DNA from: Amorphoplanes digitatis
GTDB taxonomy: Bacteria > Actinomycetota > Actinomycetes > Mycobacteriales > Micromonosporaceae
Direction of reading: 5' to 3'
Assembly (NCBI RefSeq): GCF_014205335.1
Contig: NZ_JACHNH010000001.1
Span: 3,962,501 to 4,026,500, forward strand
DNA length: 64,000 nucleotides
Shown: one piece after another, positions 26,728-35,983 of the stretch
Numbering within the stretch: the stretch's first letter is position 1
Layout: each line of letters starts with the position of its first letter
Program-made: the position numbers and the translations under genes
Notes under the pieces: generated by a model
What the model was told of the DNA's origin: nothing
Databases searched by the model: none
Seen by the model: only the letters and a program-made list of their open reading frames with translations

Positions 26728-27321
26728 ATGACCGTTCTCGTAGCGTACGGATCGGCCGGTGGCGGCACCGGTGAGATCGCTGGATGGATCACCGAGGAGT
26801 TGCGCTCCGCGGGTCTGAATGTTGACCTGTCGCCTGGCGGCGGCGTGACGGATGTCGGGACCTACGAGGCGGTGATTCTCGGCTCGGCCGTCTACGCCTC
26901 CGGCTGGCACGCCGACGCCCGGGACTTCACCCACAGGTTCGCCGGCCGGTTCACCGATCGTCCCGTCTGGTTGTTCAGCAGCGGGCCATTGGACACCTCC
27001 GCCGATGGGGGTGTGCTGCCGCCGAGCCACCACGCTGAGCTGGCTCTCAGGGTGCTACCGGCACGCGAACACGGGACGTTCGGTGGGCGTATGACGTCCG
27101 AGGCGCACGGCTGGCTCGGCATCATGGCGCGGCAGCTCGCGCGGGAGGGCCACGCCGGTGACTTCCGCAACCCCGAGCGGATCCGAGCCTGGGCCCGGTC
27201 GGTCGCCGCGGAGCTTCGGAAGGAGGGCCCGGCGCACGGGACTCAGATCGAGCCGTCGCGGCTGGTGCCAGTGGATCCGTCTGGTCCTGACGGCGCTGGC
27301 CACCGCCGGCGGGAGCCGTAG
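26728..27321 (+). CDS. Flavodoxin-domain protein (HemG-like)
   Basis: 197 residues from ATG 26728 (AAAGGAGACC upstream). VLVAYGSAGGGTGEIAGWI is the FMN-binding P-loop, and YEAVILGSAVYASGWHADARDF and WLFSSGPLD are typical of the flavodoxin/protoporphyrinogen-oxidase (HemG) type. The C-terminal 30 residues are proline/arginine rich and disordered. No convincing DevR box was found in the 113 bp upstream. A second, distinct flavodoxin is at 57086. Confidence 0.82.
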   Translation: MTVLVAYGSAGGGTGEIAGWITEELRSAGLNVDLSPGGGVTDVGTYEAVILGSAVYASGWHADARDFTHRFAGRFTDRPVWLFSSGPLDTSADGGVLPPSHHAELALRVLPAREHGTFGGRMTSEAHGWLGIMARQLAREGHAGDFRNPERIRAWARSVAAELRKEGPAHGTQIEPSRLVPVDPSGPDGAGHRRREP

Positions 27322-27350
27322 GTCCCGTGTCCCGCGGGTGCCGCGTAGCC

Positions 27351-27364
27351 GGGACCAACGGCCC
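27351..27364 (+). promoter_or_regulatory. DevR/DosR-like box upstream of a nitroreductase
   Basis: GGGACCAACGGCCC, 79 bp before ATG 27444. Confidence 0.82.
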
Positions 27365-27443
27365 TGGTCCGGCCGCTGTCCGTCGCGGTGAGGTGGAGAT
27401 GACCGGTCCGTCCGATCGGGCTGTTCGGGTAGGAGGAGGCATG

Positions 27444-28436
27444 ATGATGACCGCCATACCACCATCGCGGCAGGTCCTTACCGAATGCGTGCGCACGGCC
27501 ACCGCGGCTCCGTCCCTGCACAACAGCCAGCCCTGGTTGTTTCGGATCGCCGGGCCGACGGTCGAGGTGTACGCCGACCCGAGCCGCCGGCTGCCGGTCC
27601 TGGATCCGGACGGGCGCGAGCAGCTGATCAGCGTCGGCGCGGCGATCTTCAATCTGCGTCTGGCCATCCGGCAGGCGGGCTACCGGTGCCACTCGACGGC
27701 CTTTCCCGATCGGAAGAAGCCCGATCTGGTCGCCCGCGTGTATGCGGCCGGACCGGCGGCGGCGACCCCGGCCGTGGAGGCACTCTCCGCGGCGGTGCCG
27801 CATCGGCACACCAACCGGTTTCCCTTCGCCCACACGCCCGTGCCGGACGACGTCCTCGATCACCTCGCGGACGCTGCCCGCCGGGAGGGCGCCACGCTTA
27901 CGGTGGCGACCGCGGCCGGCCGGGATACGATCCTGCGCCTCGCCCGGGAAGCCGAACGGTGGCTGCGGGCCCGGCCGGGCTATCGGGCGGAGCTGGCGCG
28001 CTGGTCTGGTGGCGGCGTCCGGCACGACGGCGTCCCGATCTGGGCGGTCGGGCCCTGGGACGCCCTTGAGGCGGTGCCGATGCGGGACTTCGCCGAGCTG
28101 ATGCCGCTGCCGCGGCCGACCGAGAAGTTCGAGCCCTATCCGACGCTCCTGGTGCTCAGCACGGACGGCGACGACCGGACGGACTGGGCGCTGGCCGGGC
28201 AGGCCTTGCAGCGGGTGCTGCTCACCGCGACCTGGCAGAACCTGTCGACCACGCCGATCAGCCAGCCGGTGGAGGTGCCCGATCTGCGGCGCCGGCTCAC
28301 CGATCCGGCCGGCGGCCGGATCGCGCAACTGGTGTTGCGGGTCGGTCACGGCAAGGCGGTCGGCGTGACGCCGCGGCGCCGGCTCGCCGATGTCCTGCTG
28401 CGGAGCCCGGAACCGGCGCCGAGGGACCGGCCGTAG
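27444..28436 (+). CDS. Acg-like nitroreductase-family protein (HNSQPW subtype)
   Basis: About 330 residues. AGGAGGAGG lies too close to the first ATG (27441), so ATG 27444 or 27447 is preferred. It shares APSLHNSQPWLFRIAG, GREQLISVGAAIFNLRLAIRQAGY, HRHTNRFPFAHTPVP, GVPIWAVGPWDALEAVPMRDF and STTPISQPVEVPDLRRR with the paralogues at 23913 and 57643. FMN binding is expected; true nitroreductase activity is uncertain. Confidence 0.9.
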   Translation: MMTAIPPSRQVLTECVRTATAAPSLHNSQPWLFRIAGPTVEVYADPSRRLPVLDPDGREQLISVGAAIFNLRLAIRQAGYRCHSTAFPDRKKPDLVARVYAAGPAAATPAVEALSAAVPHRHTNRFPFAHTPVPDDVLDHLADAARREGATLTVATAAGRDTILRLAREAERWLRARPGYRAELARWSGGGVRHDGVPIWAVGPWDALEAVPMRDFAELMPLPRPTEKFEPYPTLLVLSTDGDDRTDWALAGQALQRVLLTATWQNLSTTPISQPVEVPDLRRRLTDPAGGRIAQLVLRVGHGKAVGVTPRRRLADVLLRSPEPAPRDRP

Positions 28437-28530
28437 ACGCGGCGCCGTAACCGGGGAAGGGGTGGACCTCCATCGCTAGCGGAACGACCGGGCGAAACGG
28501 GGACGTCAGCGCTGCGGCATCCGGGCGGAC

Positions 28531-28544
28531 GGGTCCAATGACCC
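28531..28544 (+). promoter_or_regulatory. DevR/DosR-like box upstream of a USP
   Basis: GGGTCCAATGACCC, a near-perfect inverted repeat, 62 bp before ATG 28607. Confidence 0.78.
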
Positions 28545-28606
28545 TGGTGCGCGGGCCGTGTTCGCGGTGTGCTGGAACGGAGACGTAAGCGCTCGGGAGG
28601 TTGGCC

Positions 28607-29533
28607 ATGAAGAACCTCGAAACACACAGAGTGCAACAGGACAGCAGGCACCAGAGCGCGGATGCCGGCCACCTAAATCGGTACGGTGAGGCCATCAACC
28701 GATACCTGGGAGCGGCCGTTTACCGCACGGAGGAGGCCGTCTCGGCCCCGATCCGGTCAACCGTTCCGCGCGGCACCACGACCGGGGTGGTTCTGGTCGG
28801 CGCGGACGAGACCCCGATCAGCTATACGGCCGTCGACCACGCCGCGATCGAGGCCGAATTGCGTGGCTGGGCCCTGCGCATCGTCCATGTGCAGCGGGCG
28901 GGCGGTCTGCGGCCACCCTCCCACGACGCCGGCGCCCAGCTGCTGCGGCGGCTCACCGACCGCGTGCACGCCTGCTCGCCCTCGTTGATGGTGACCAGCA
29001 CGCTCGCCGTCGGTTCGGCGGGCCGGCTGTTGCTCGCCGAGGCGGCGACCGCGTCGATGGTCGTCGTCGGGCACCGGCACGGCACGGCGTACACCGCGTT
29101 CGGGCTCAGCGTCGGCGAACGGGTGGCCGCACAACATAGGGGGCCGGTCCTGGTCGTTCGGGTGCCCGGGTGGCCGCCGGGACCCGGATTCGGCGAGCGC
29201 CCGATCGTCGTCGGCGCCGACCAGCCGGGTCAGCTCACGCCGGTGGCCGGGTTCGCTCTGGCCGAGGCCCGCGCCCGCGGATGTGAGGTGGTGATGCTGC
29301 ACGCCGACCCGAATGCCGCCCCGGCCGACCGGCTCGAGATGGTGGAGGGCGTCCGGGTGCATCACCGGACGATCGACGCCGACCCGGAGACCGCCCTCGG
29401 CGACGCCTCGAACCGTGCGGCCGCGCTCGTGCTCGGCCGGCACAGCGCTGCCGGAAGTCCGGTGACGCTCCTCGGCTCGGTCAGCCGGAACCTGCTGCAA
29501 CACGCGTACTGCCCGATCTTTCTGATCGGCTGA
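28607..29533 (+). CDS. Universal stress protein with N-terminal extension, tandem USP domains
   Basis: 308 residues from ATG 28607 (GGGAGG upstream). Residues 1-58 are a polar extension not typical of USPs. Domain 1 runs from VVLVGADETPISYTAVDHA to HRGPVLVVRVPG and domain 2 from IVVGADQPGQLTPVAGFAL to LLGSVSRNLLQHAYCPIFLIG. In domain 1 the ATP signature is altered (VVGHRHGTAYTAFGLSVGERV), so ATP binding is uncertain. Single-gene unit behind its own box. Confidence 0.88.
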   Translation: MKNLETHRVQQDSRHQSADAGHLNRYGEAINRYLGAAVYRTEEAVSAPIRSTVPRGTTTGVVLVGADETPISYTAVDHAAIEAELRGWALRIVHVQRAGGLRPPSHDAGAQLLRRLTDRVHACSPSLMVTSTLAVGSAGRLLLAEAATASMVVVGHRHGTAYTAFGLSVGERVAAQHRGPVLVVRVPGWPPGPGFGERPIVVGADQPGQLTPVAGFALAEARARGCEVVMLHADPNAAPADRLEMVEGVRVHHRTIDADPETALGDASNRAAALVLGRHSAAGSPVTLLGSVSRNLLQHAYCPIFLIG

Positions 29534-29629
29534 TCCTGGCGGCGACCTTCGGGAGCGGACATCGGGGGACTCATGGTTCACTGCTCATGACGCGGGCATC
29601 GCCGTCTCCGGCCTCGGCTGCGTGGCGAT

Positions 29630-29700
29630 TCGATACGGGCCTGAGGGCTGGGGACGATGAGTGTGGTCCGCCCGTCGTCGAGCCACCGGACCCGTGCCCT
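29630..29700 (-). pseudogene. DUF1918 remnant
   Basis: On the minus strand the frame reads VRWLDDGRTTLIVPSPQAR, matching the C-terminal VRWLDDGRTTLIFPGPEAR of the intact DUF1918 gene at 49869. The N-terminal half (GDRI, PPYE) is absent and the frame runs into unrelated sequence. About 24 residues are recognisable. Confidence 0.7.
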
Positions 29701-29747
29701 TGTGCCTCACAGCACGGGTTCGCCAGGGAGTAATGCCCGAGGTGTCC

Positions 29748-29761
29748 AGGACCATTGGCCC
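29748..29761 (+). promoter_or_regulatory. DevR/DosR-like box upstream of the DUF1876 gene
   Basis: AGGACCATTGGCCC within CCAGGACCATTGGCCCTGG, 59 bp before ATG 29821. Confidence 0.78.
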
Positions 29762-29820
29762 TGGGACGGCCATCGAACCGGCGCTGGAATGGGAGAGAGC
29801 CAGCCTGAGGAGGTGCCGTC

Positions 29821-30093
29821 ATGGGCCTGACACGAACCTGGACGGTCGAGATCACGATCAACGAGCACGAGGACGAGGGCCGTACCCACGCCGCCGCAGT
29901 CCTGCACAGCATGCGTCCCCTTCTGCGTGGTGAGGGCGACGCGCATCGTAGCCCGAGGGACCGGGAGGTCCCGGAGATCGGCGACGAACTGGCCACCGCC
30001 AGGGCGCTGGCCGATTTGGCCTACAAGCTGCTCGACGTGGCCGCGGGCGACATCGAGCAGTTCACCCATCGGCCGGTACACCTGAGGTCCTGA
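29821..30093 (+). CDS. DUF1876 protein (Rv1738/Rv2632c-like)
   Basis: 90 residues from ATG 29821 (GAGGAGGTGCC upstream). RTWTVEITINEHEDEGRTHAA, VPEIGDELATARALADLAYKLLDVAAGDIEQFTHRPVHL is the DUF1876 pattern. Rv1738 is one of the strongest DosR targets, and its structure resembles ribosome hibernation-promoting factors. A role in translational shutdown is therefore plausible but inferred. It sits behind a clear box and immediately before the P-type ATPase unit. Confidence 0.92.
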   Translation: MGLTRTWTVEITINEHEDEGRTHAAAVLHSMRPLLRGEGDAHRSPRDREVPEIGDELATARALADLAYKLLDVAAGDIEQFTHRPVHLRS

Positions 30094-30150
30094 CAGTTCG
30101 CGGCGGTCCGTCCGGCGCGGTGTGGCCCAAAGGATGCACGAAGGGGAGTC

Positions 30151-30261
30151 ATGAACACGCTGCATACCGGTCGCTGTCCGCCCGCGGTCGTGGAGGACTG
30201 GGAGGTGCGCTACCCGGTACGGCAGGGGGAGCATGCGCGTGAGCGGCGGCTGCCGCGATGA
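30151..30261 (+). CDS. 36-residue coupled ORF upstream of the P-type ATPase
   Basis: An ATG at 30151 preceded by AAGGGGAGTC opens a 36-codon frame (MNTLHTGRCPPAVVEDWEVR to HARERRLPR) whose TGA overlaps the ATG of the ATPase (ATGA). The ATPase lacks an independent strong ribosome site, so translation of this small protein may be required for ATPase translation. Sequence is basic at the C-terminus, with one Cys; no family recognised. A degenerate box-like AGGACCTCAGGTGT (minus strand, 30078-30091) lies 59 bp upstream. Confidence 0.5.
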   Translation: MNTLHTGRCPPAVVEDWEVRYPVRQGEHARERRLPR

Positions 30262-33011
30262 GCGTCCGCGATGTCGGCCCGGCGGTGTCCGGGCAGGGAC
30301 CGGACCAGGGCGCGGTCACGGTGGACAGCCGGGAACCCATGGGCACGCTGTTCCGGGATCTGCGGACGTCCCCGGCCGGCCTCGGTTCCCGCGAGGCCGC
30401 CCGCCGTCTCGTGGTGTACGGGCCGAACGTGCTGTCCCGGCGTGTCGGCCGCCGCTGGCCGGGCGAACTGTTGTCGCAGTTCACTCAGCCGCTGGCGGTC
30501 CTGCTCGCCGTCGCCGCCGTGCTGGCCTGGGTGGGTGGCTCGCCGGCGCTGGCGGTCGCGGTGGTTGCGGTGATCCTGCTGAACGCCGCGTTCGCCTTCG
30601 TGCAGGAGATGCAGGCGGAACGCGCGGTGGAGGCGCTCACCGCGTTCCTGCCGGCGACCGCCCAGGTCGTCCGCGGCGGGGTCCGCACCGAGATCCCGGC
30701 CGCGGACCTGGTCCCCGGCGACGTCCTGGTCGTCGCGGAGGGCGACCGGGTCTGCGCCGACGCCCGGTTGATCGACGGCGAGCTCACGATCGATCTGTCG
30801 GCGCTGACCGGCGAGTCGATGCCGGTCATCCGCTCGTCCCAGGCCACCGACGTGGCCACCTCCCTGCTGGACGCCGCCGAGCTCGTCTTCAGCGGCACCA
30901 CGTGCCTCGGCGGTGAGGCGACGGCGGTTGTGGTCCGTACCGGTATGCACACCGAACTCGGCCGCATCGCCGCGCTGGCACAGCGAGGCCCGGGTCAGCC
31001 CAGCCCGTTGGAGATCCAGGTCCGCCGGGCGACGTGGATCATCGCGGTGGTCGCGGTCACCGCGGGCGTGGCGTTCCTTCCCATCGGCGTGTGGGCCGGG
31101 CTCGGCTGGAGCGCCGCGATCAGCTTCTCCATCGGCCTGATCGTCGCGAACGTCCCCGAAGGCCTGCTACCCATCATCACCCTGGCGCTTGCGGTCGGAG
31201 TCCGCCGGCTCGCCCGTAAGGGCGCGGTGGTCAAACGCCTCTCGGCCGTGGAGACCCTCGGTTCGACGACGGTCATCTGCACCGACAAGACCGGCACCCT
31301 GACCGAGAATCGCATGCTTGTCACCCGCCTGTGGCTGTCCGGTCGGGATGTCGCCGCCGCGACGATGGGAGACGACGCGCAAGGACGTCTCCTCGCGGCC
31401 GCGGCCGCGGCCTGCACGACCGCCCGAGCCACGACGGACGCGGCGCAGAGCGGCGGCGATCCCACCGAACTCGCCCTGCTGCGCCTCGCGGCCGATCTCG
31501 GGGCGGGGGTCACGCCGGCGACGCGGGACCCGGCGCGCCGGGCTCTGTACCACTTCGACGGTCACCTCAAGCGCATGACCAGCGTCGACGAGACCGCGGG
31601 GGCGCTGTGGGTGCACACCAAGGGCGCCCCGGAATCGGTACTCGCCTGTTGCACCGGCCTGCTCGCGGCCGACGGCGGCACCGAGCCGCTGACCGATCGC
31701 AGACGCACAGAAATCCAGTACACCTTGGACCGGTACGCCGTCGACGGCCTGCGCGTGCTCGCGGTCGCACACCGCGCCCTCGGACCCGGCCCGAGCGTGC
31801 CGGCCGACCGCGGCGCCGCGGAGGCGGACCTGACCCTGCTCGGCCTGGTGGCCATGGTCGACCCGCCGCGACCCGGCGTCGCCGAGGCGGTCGAGCAGGC
31901 GCACCGGGCCGGCATACGCATCCACGTCATCACCGGCGACTACGGACCCACCGCGGCCGCCATCGCGCGCCAGGTCGGCATCGGAGACGCCGGTAGCCGG
32001 ATCGTCGGTGGCGACGAGCTGGACGGGCTCGATGAGGCCGAGCTCGACCGCCTCCTGGAGGGCCAGGAGGAGATGGTCTTCGCGCGCTCCGCGCCGGAGG
32101 CGAAGCTGCGAATCTGTGAGGCGCTGCGGGCCTGCGGTGAGGTGGTGGCGATGACCGGTGACGGGGTCAACGACGCCCCCGCGCTGCGCCACGCCGACAT
32201 CGGCGTCGCCATGGGCCGCTCCGGTACCGACGTGGCCCGAGAGGCCGCCACGATGGTGCTGACCGACGACAACTTCGCCACGATCGTCACGGCGGTCGGT
32301 GCGGGCCGGGAGGTGTTCGACAACGTCCGCAAGTTCGTGCTGTACATCTTCGCGCACGCCGTGCCGGAGGTCGTGCCCTTCCTGATCTTCGCGCTATCCG
32401 GAGGTGCGGTTCCGCTGCCGCTGACGGTGTTGCAGATCCTCGCGATCGACCTCGGCACGGAGACTCTGCCCGCGCTGGCGCTGGGCCGCGAACCCGCCGA
32501 GCCGGGGCTGATGGCTCGCCGGCCCCGGCCACGGACCGCCGGCGTCATCGACCGCAAGCTGCTGTTGCGTGCCTGGCTGCTGCTGGGCGGGGTCTCCGCG
32601 GTGCTCGTCATGGGCGCCTACCTGTTCACCCTGTGGCGTTCGGGCTGGCATCCCGGCGACCCGACCGGGCCCGGCACCGCCCTGCACCAGGCCTACCTGC
32701 AGGCCACCACGGTCACCTTCGCAGGCATCGTCGCCTGCCAGATCGGCACCGCGTTCGCCGCCCGCACCGACCGGGCGTCGCTGTTCAGCATCGGGCTGTT
32801 CACCAATCCGCTGTTGCTGTGGGGCATCGCTTTCGAACTGCTCTTCACGGCCGCGGTCGTCTATGCCCCGCCGTTGCAGCACGTGTTCGGCACCGCCGCG
32901 CTCGGCTGGTCGCACCTGGCCCTCATCGCCCCGTTCCCGTTGATCGTGTGGGGCGCCGACGAGATCGCCCGCTGGATCTCCAGGCGGCGCCACCGCGTCG
33001 TTGCGGGTTGA
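30258..33011 (+). CDS. ctpF: P-type cation ATPase, CtpF-like (P2A)
   Basis: 917 residues. Cation-ATPase N-terminal domain (GLGSREAARRLVVYGPN), actuator loop (LSALTGESMPV), membrane ligand motif IVANVPEGLLPIITLAL, phosphorylation site CTDKTGTLTENRM (D343), hinge MTGDGVNDAPAL and about ten helices. The NVPEGLLP motif and the P2A layout fit calcium-type or related monovalent-cation pumps such as CtpF, a DosR-controlled pump in M. tuberculosis. The exact ion is uncertain. Its start overlaps the 36-codon ORF. Confidence 0.9.
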   Translation: MSVRDVGPAVSGQGPDQGAVTVDSREPMGTLFRDLRTSPAGLGSREAARRLVVYGPNVLSRRVGRRWPGELLSQFTQPLAVLLAVAAVLAWVGGSPALAVAVVAVILLNAAFAFVQEMQAERAVEALTAFLPATAQVVRGGVRTEIPAADLVPGDVLVVAEGDRVCADARLIDGELTIDLSALTGESMPVIRSSQATDVATSLLDAAELVFSGTTCLGGEATAVVVRTGMHTELGRIAALAQRGPGQPSPLEIQVRRATWIIAVVAVTAGVAFLPIGVWAGLGWSAAISFSIGLIVANVPEGLLPIITLALAVGVRRLARKGAVVKRLSAVETLGSTTVICTDKTGTLTENRMLVTRLWLSGRDVAAATMGDDAQGRLLAAAAAACTTARATTDAAQSGGDPTELALLRLAADLGAGVTPATRDPARRALYHFDGHLKRMTSVDETAGALWVHTKGAPESVLACCTGLLAADGGTEPLTDRRRTEIQYTLDRYAVDGLRVLAVAHRALGPGPSVPADRGAAEADLTLLGLVAMVDPPRPGVAEAVEQAHRAGIRIHVITGDYGPTAAAIARQVGIGDAGSRIVGGDELDGLDEAELDRLLEGQEEMVFARSAPEAKLRICEALRACGEVVAMTGDGVNDAPALRHADIGVAMGRSGTDVAREAATMVLTDDNFATIVTAVGAGREVFDNVRKFVLYIFAHAVPEVVPFLIFALSGGAVPLPLTVLQILAIDLGTETLPALALGREPAEPGLMARRPRPRTAGVIDRKLLLRAWLLLGGVSAVLVMGAYLFTLWRSGWHPGDPTGPGTALHQAYLQATTVTFAGIVACQIGTAFAARTDRASLFSIGLFTNPLLLWGIAFELLFTAAVVYAPPLQHVFGTAALGWSHLALIAPFPLIVWGADEIARWISRRRHRVVAG

Positions 33012-33065
33012 GGTGTCACTCTGCCGGCACAGGTCTTGACGCACCACGATGGTGCCGCACCAGGC

Positions 33066-35732
33066 TCAGGTGATCAGACCGGTGGTGCCGTCGACGGTGA
33101 TCCGCTGACCGGTACGCACGTGCGTGGTGGCGCCGGCGACGCCGACGACGGCGGGGATGCCGTATTCACGAGCCACCACGGCGCCGTGCGAGTTGGCGCC
33201 GCCCATCTCCATGACGAGGCCGCCGGCGGTCAGGAAGAGCGGGGTCCAACCCGGGTCGGTGGACGGGGCGACCAGGATCTCACCGGGTTCCAGGTGGGCG
33301 CCGACCGGGTCCAGGATCACCCGGGCCGGGCCGGTGACCGTGCCCGCCGAGGCCGGTGTGCCGACCAGCGCGCCGTCCGGGGCGGCCGGGCCGTGCAGGT
33401 CACGCTCCGGCTCGGTGCCGTCGGAGAGCAGCACCCGGGGCACATGCCGGCGGCGCATTTCCCGGTCGTACTCCTCGCGGCGAGCGGCGATCAGGGCATG
33501 CTGGTCGCTGCCGGCGAGCGCCGCGCGGATCTCGGGCGGGTCGAGGAAGAACACATCGTCGGCGGTGCCGATCCGGCCGGCGGTGGCCAGTTCGGTACCG
33601 ACAACGGACAGTTGCCGGCGTACCGCGGCCAGCACGACGATGAGGTAGTACTTCGGAAATTCCCGCAGCCCGGCCAGGGCTCGAGCCCTGCCGAGAGCGA
33701 ACCGGACCGCGCGGCGGCGCAGCCCGCCGCGGGCGCGGCCGATCAGGGTCGCGGTCATCTCCTCGGCCTGCCGGGCGCCGGCGGCGAACACGGCGTCCGG
33801 GGCAGCGGCGGAGTTGTCGAGGCGCTGGTAGTTCAGGAGCACGCCGAGCACGTGCCGAGGGTCCTCCGACCAACGCGGCAGGCCGAGGTCGATCTCGGCG
33901 ACAGCACGGTGACCGTATCGGTCGAGGAAGGCCGCCAGGCCCTGCTGAGCGACCGGCGGCAGGGTGCCGGCACGGTACCGGTGGGCCAGTGAGCCGGGAT
34001 CCGCGTCCAGGGTCTCGCCGGCGGTGCGGATCCGGCTGGCCAGTTGCCACAACGCCAGGTCCATCTCGGTGGTGACATTGTTCGGTAGGCCGCGCAGCAC
34101 GGTTTGCAGCTCGCCAGGCGCCAGGTCGGGGCGCAGCATCCGGCCGGCCAGGCCGAGCATGGCGAAGCCGGCGGCCGCGGCCGGCGCGGCGACCGGCATG
34201 ACGACGCCGACGACCTCATGGGCGAGGACCTGTTCGACCAGGTCGAGCCGGTCGCCGGCGGTGGTGGTGGCGGGCAGGTCGAGCCGTCGGTGGGCGGCGT
34301 CGGCCAGGCCGTCGAGGTCACGGCGGACCCGCTGCGGATCTCGCATCGCTCGCACGACACGCAGCGGGAGCCGATGGCGGGTGGCGATCCGCACGGCACG
34401 GGCCGCGGCGGGCAGTACGGAACGGTGGGTGAGCGCGAACTCGGGCCGGTCGAACAGCGAGCGCATCACCACGGCGGCGCGGGCCTCCATCACGTCGAAC
34501 ACTCGCGGCACGACCGCCCGGCCGACCCGGCTCCGCAGCACGCCGGTCAGGTCGACGAACAAGCGCAGCCCGGCTTGTGACAATGGGCCGGCCCCGGTGA
34601 CCGGGTCGGCGACCGGGCGGCCGAGCAGCTCAGCGACACCGCTGCTGAGCAGCCGGAACACGGCCAGGCCGAGGGGCGTCAAGGGCCGGGTCAGACCCTG
34701 CGCGAGGGTGAAGCAGAAGTAGGCGCGCAGTCCGTCCCGGGCGGCCGGCAAAGGGTAGACCGTGGTGACCGGCCGGGCCTGGGTCAGCCACAGCGTGCCG
34801 CCCGCGTCGATGGCCCATTCGATGTCCTGCGGACCGTCGTAGTGCGCCTCGACGCGAGCGCCCAGTGCCGCGACGGCCTGTACCTGTGCCTCGGTCAGGC
34901 ATGCGCTGCCGGCGTCGCCGGCATTGACGACGTGTTCGACGCCGCCGCCCGGTATCCCTCGGACAAGCGTCTTCTTGTCGCCGAGACGGCGTTGGCGGAT
35001 CTCGCCTGTCGCGGTGTCGACCACGAAATGGTCGGGGTTGACCGCGCCGGACACGACCGACTCACCCAGCCCCGGACTGGCATCGATGACCGCCTCGTGG
35101 CGGCGGCCGGTGACCGGGTTGGCGGTGAACAACACGCCGGCGACGGAGGAGGGGACCATGGCCTGGATCACCACGGCGAGGCGGACGGCGCGGTGGTCGA
35201 TGCCGTTCGCGGCCCGGTACGTGACGGCCCGATCGGTCCACAGCGAGGCCCAGCAGCCGTGTACCGCGTCGAGCACCGCCGTCTCACCTACGACGTTGAG
35301 ATAGGTGTCCTGTTGGCCCGCGAAGCTGGCGAACGGTAGATCCTCGGCGGTGGCCGAGGAGCGCACGGCGACCGCGTCCATGCCACGGTACCCATCGGCG
35401 ATGGCGGCCCCGATCGCTGCCGGGACGGGCGCCGCGCGCAGTGCGTCCCGCACCCGGCCGGCGAGGTCGGTCAGCCGCCGCGGGTCGCCGGGTGCGGTGG
35501 CGACCAGATCATCGATCATCTCGGCGAGCCCGGGAAGGGCGTGGGTGACCTCGTGGTAGGCGGCGGTCGTGACGCAGACGCCGGGCGGCACCGGCAGGCC
35601 GGCGCGGGTGAGTTCCCCGAGGTTGGCCGCCTTGCCGCCGACCTCGCCGAGCATGGTGGCGTCTATGTCGGCGAGGTCGAGCACCAAGCGGGAGGCCGGG
35701 CGCGGCGCGGATCGGGAGGGGTCGGCGGACAT
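33066..35732 (-). CDS. PEP synthase / rifampicin phosphotransferase-like dikinase
   Basis: 888 residues. The N-terminal ATP-grasp domain (GGKAANLGELTRAGLPVPPG, AVRSSATAEDLPFASFAGQQDTYLNV, GVLFTANPVTG) extends to about residue 330 and ends DIEWAIDAGGTLWLTQARPV. A long middle domain follows, then a C-terminal swivelling His domain (STDPGWTPLFL, MGGANSHGAVVAREYGIPAVVG; catalytic His in NSHGA). This three-part order and the DPGWTPLF motif fit rifampicin phosphotransferase (Rph) as well as PEP-synthase-like proteins; the PEP-binding TIM barrel of true PpsA is not evident. The upstream box candidate (35812-35825, GGGACCGTTTGGCA on minus) is weak. Confidence 0.78.
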   Translation of the reverse strand: MSADPSRSAPRPASRLVLDLADIDATMLGEVGGKAANLGELTRAGLPVPPGVCVTTAAYHEVTHALPGLAEMIDDLVATAPGDPRRLTDLAGRVRDALRAAPVPAAIGAAIADGYRGMDAVAVRSSATAEDLPFASFAGQQDTYLNVVGETAVLDAVHGCWASLWTDRAVTYRAANGIDHRAVRLAVVIQAMVPSSVAGVLFTANPVTGRRHEAVIDASPGLGESVVSGAVNPDHFVVDTATGEIRQRRLGDKKTLVRGIPGGGVEHVVNAGDAGSACLTEAQVQAVAALGARVEAHYDGPQDIEWAIDAGGTLWLTQARPVTTVYPLPAARDGLRAYFCFTLAQGLTRPLTPLGLAVFRLLSSGVAELLGRPVADPVTGAGPLSQAGLRLFVDLTGVLRSRVGRAVVPRVFDVMEARAAVVMRSLFDRPEFALTHRSVLPAAARAVRIATRHRLPLRVVRAMRDPQRVRRDLDGLADAAHRRLDLPATTTAGDRLDLVEQVLAHEVVGVVMPVAAPAAAAGFAMLGLAGRMLRPDLAPGELQTVLRGLPNNVTTEMDLALWQLASRIRTAGETLDADPGSLAHRYRAGTLPPVAQQGLAAFLDRYGHRAVAEIDLGLPRWSEDPRHVLGVLLNYQRLDNSAAAPDAVFAAGARQAEEMTATLIGRARGGLRRRAVRFALGRARALAGLREFPKYYLIVVLAAVRRQLSVVGTELATAGRIGTADDVFFLDPPEIRAALAGSDQHALIAARREEYDREMRRRHVPRVLLSDGTEPERDLHGPAAPDGALVGTPASAGTVTGPARVILDPVGAHLEPGEILVAPSTDPGWTPLFLTAGGLVMEMGGANSHGAVVAREYGIPAVVGVAGATTHVRTGQRITVDGTTGLIT

Positions 35733-35825
35733 GGCGAGTCTCCTCGAGGATCAGGTACCTCGACGATAGTCAGCGACGCCCTTCGCATTGGGCAGTCGCC
35801 AGAGATTGCCAAACGGTCCCCGGCA

Positions 35826-35983
35826 CTCGCCGGCATCGTCTCCCGCGCCGACCTGCTCAAGGTGCACCTGCGTCCGGACCAGGAGATCCTCGCCGTCGTC
35901 GAGACCGACGTCCTGCGTACCTTCCTCTCGAGGAATCGGCGACGGTGGACGTGGCCGTGGTCAACGGCGTCGAAGTTGGAGGG
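35826..35983 (+). pseudogene. CBS-BON gene fragment
   Basis: LAGIVSRADLLKVHLRPDQEI and AVVETDVLRTFL match the end of CBS 2 and the start of BON in the intact protein at 25925 (IGIVTRSDLLKTHLRPDDEI). A frameshift follows, after which another frame gives LEESATVDVAVVNGVEV, the BON core. No start codon or first CBS domain is present. The fragment lies between the Rph-like gene and the 3' end of the frameshifted gene on the other strand. Confidence 0.8.

Noticed and set aside
30078..30091. AGGACCTCAGGTGT (minus) upstream of the ATPase unit
   Set aside because: Spacing is right but the right half-site is lost; mentioned only as a weak possibility in the ORF entry.
35812..35825. GGGACCGTTTGGCA (minus) as a DevR box for the Rph-like gene
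   Set aside because: The distance (about 80 bp) fits, but only the left half-site matches; not listed as a separate feature.
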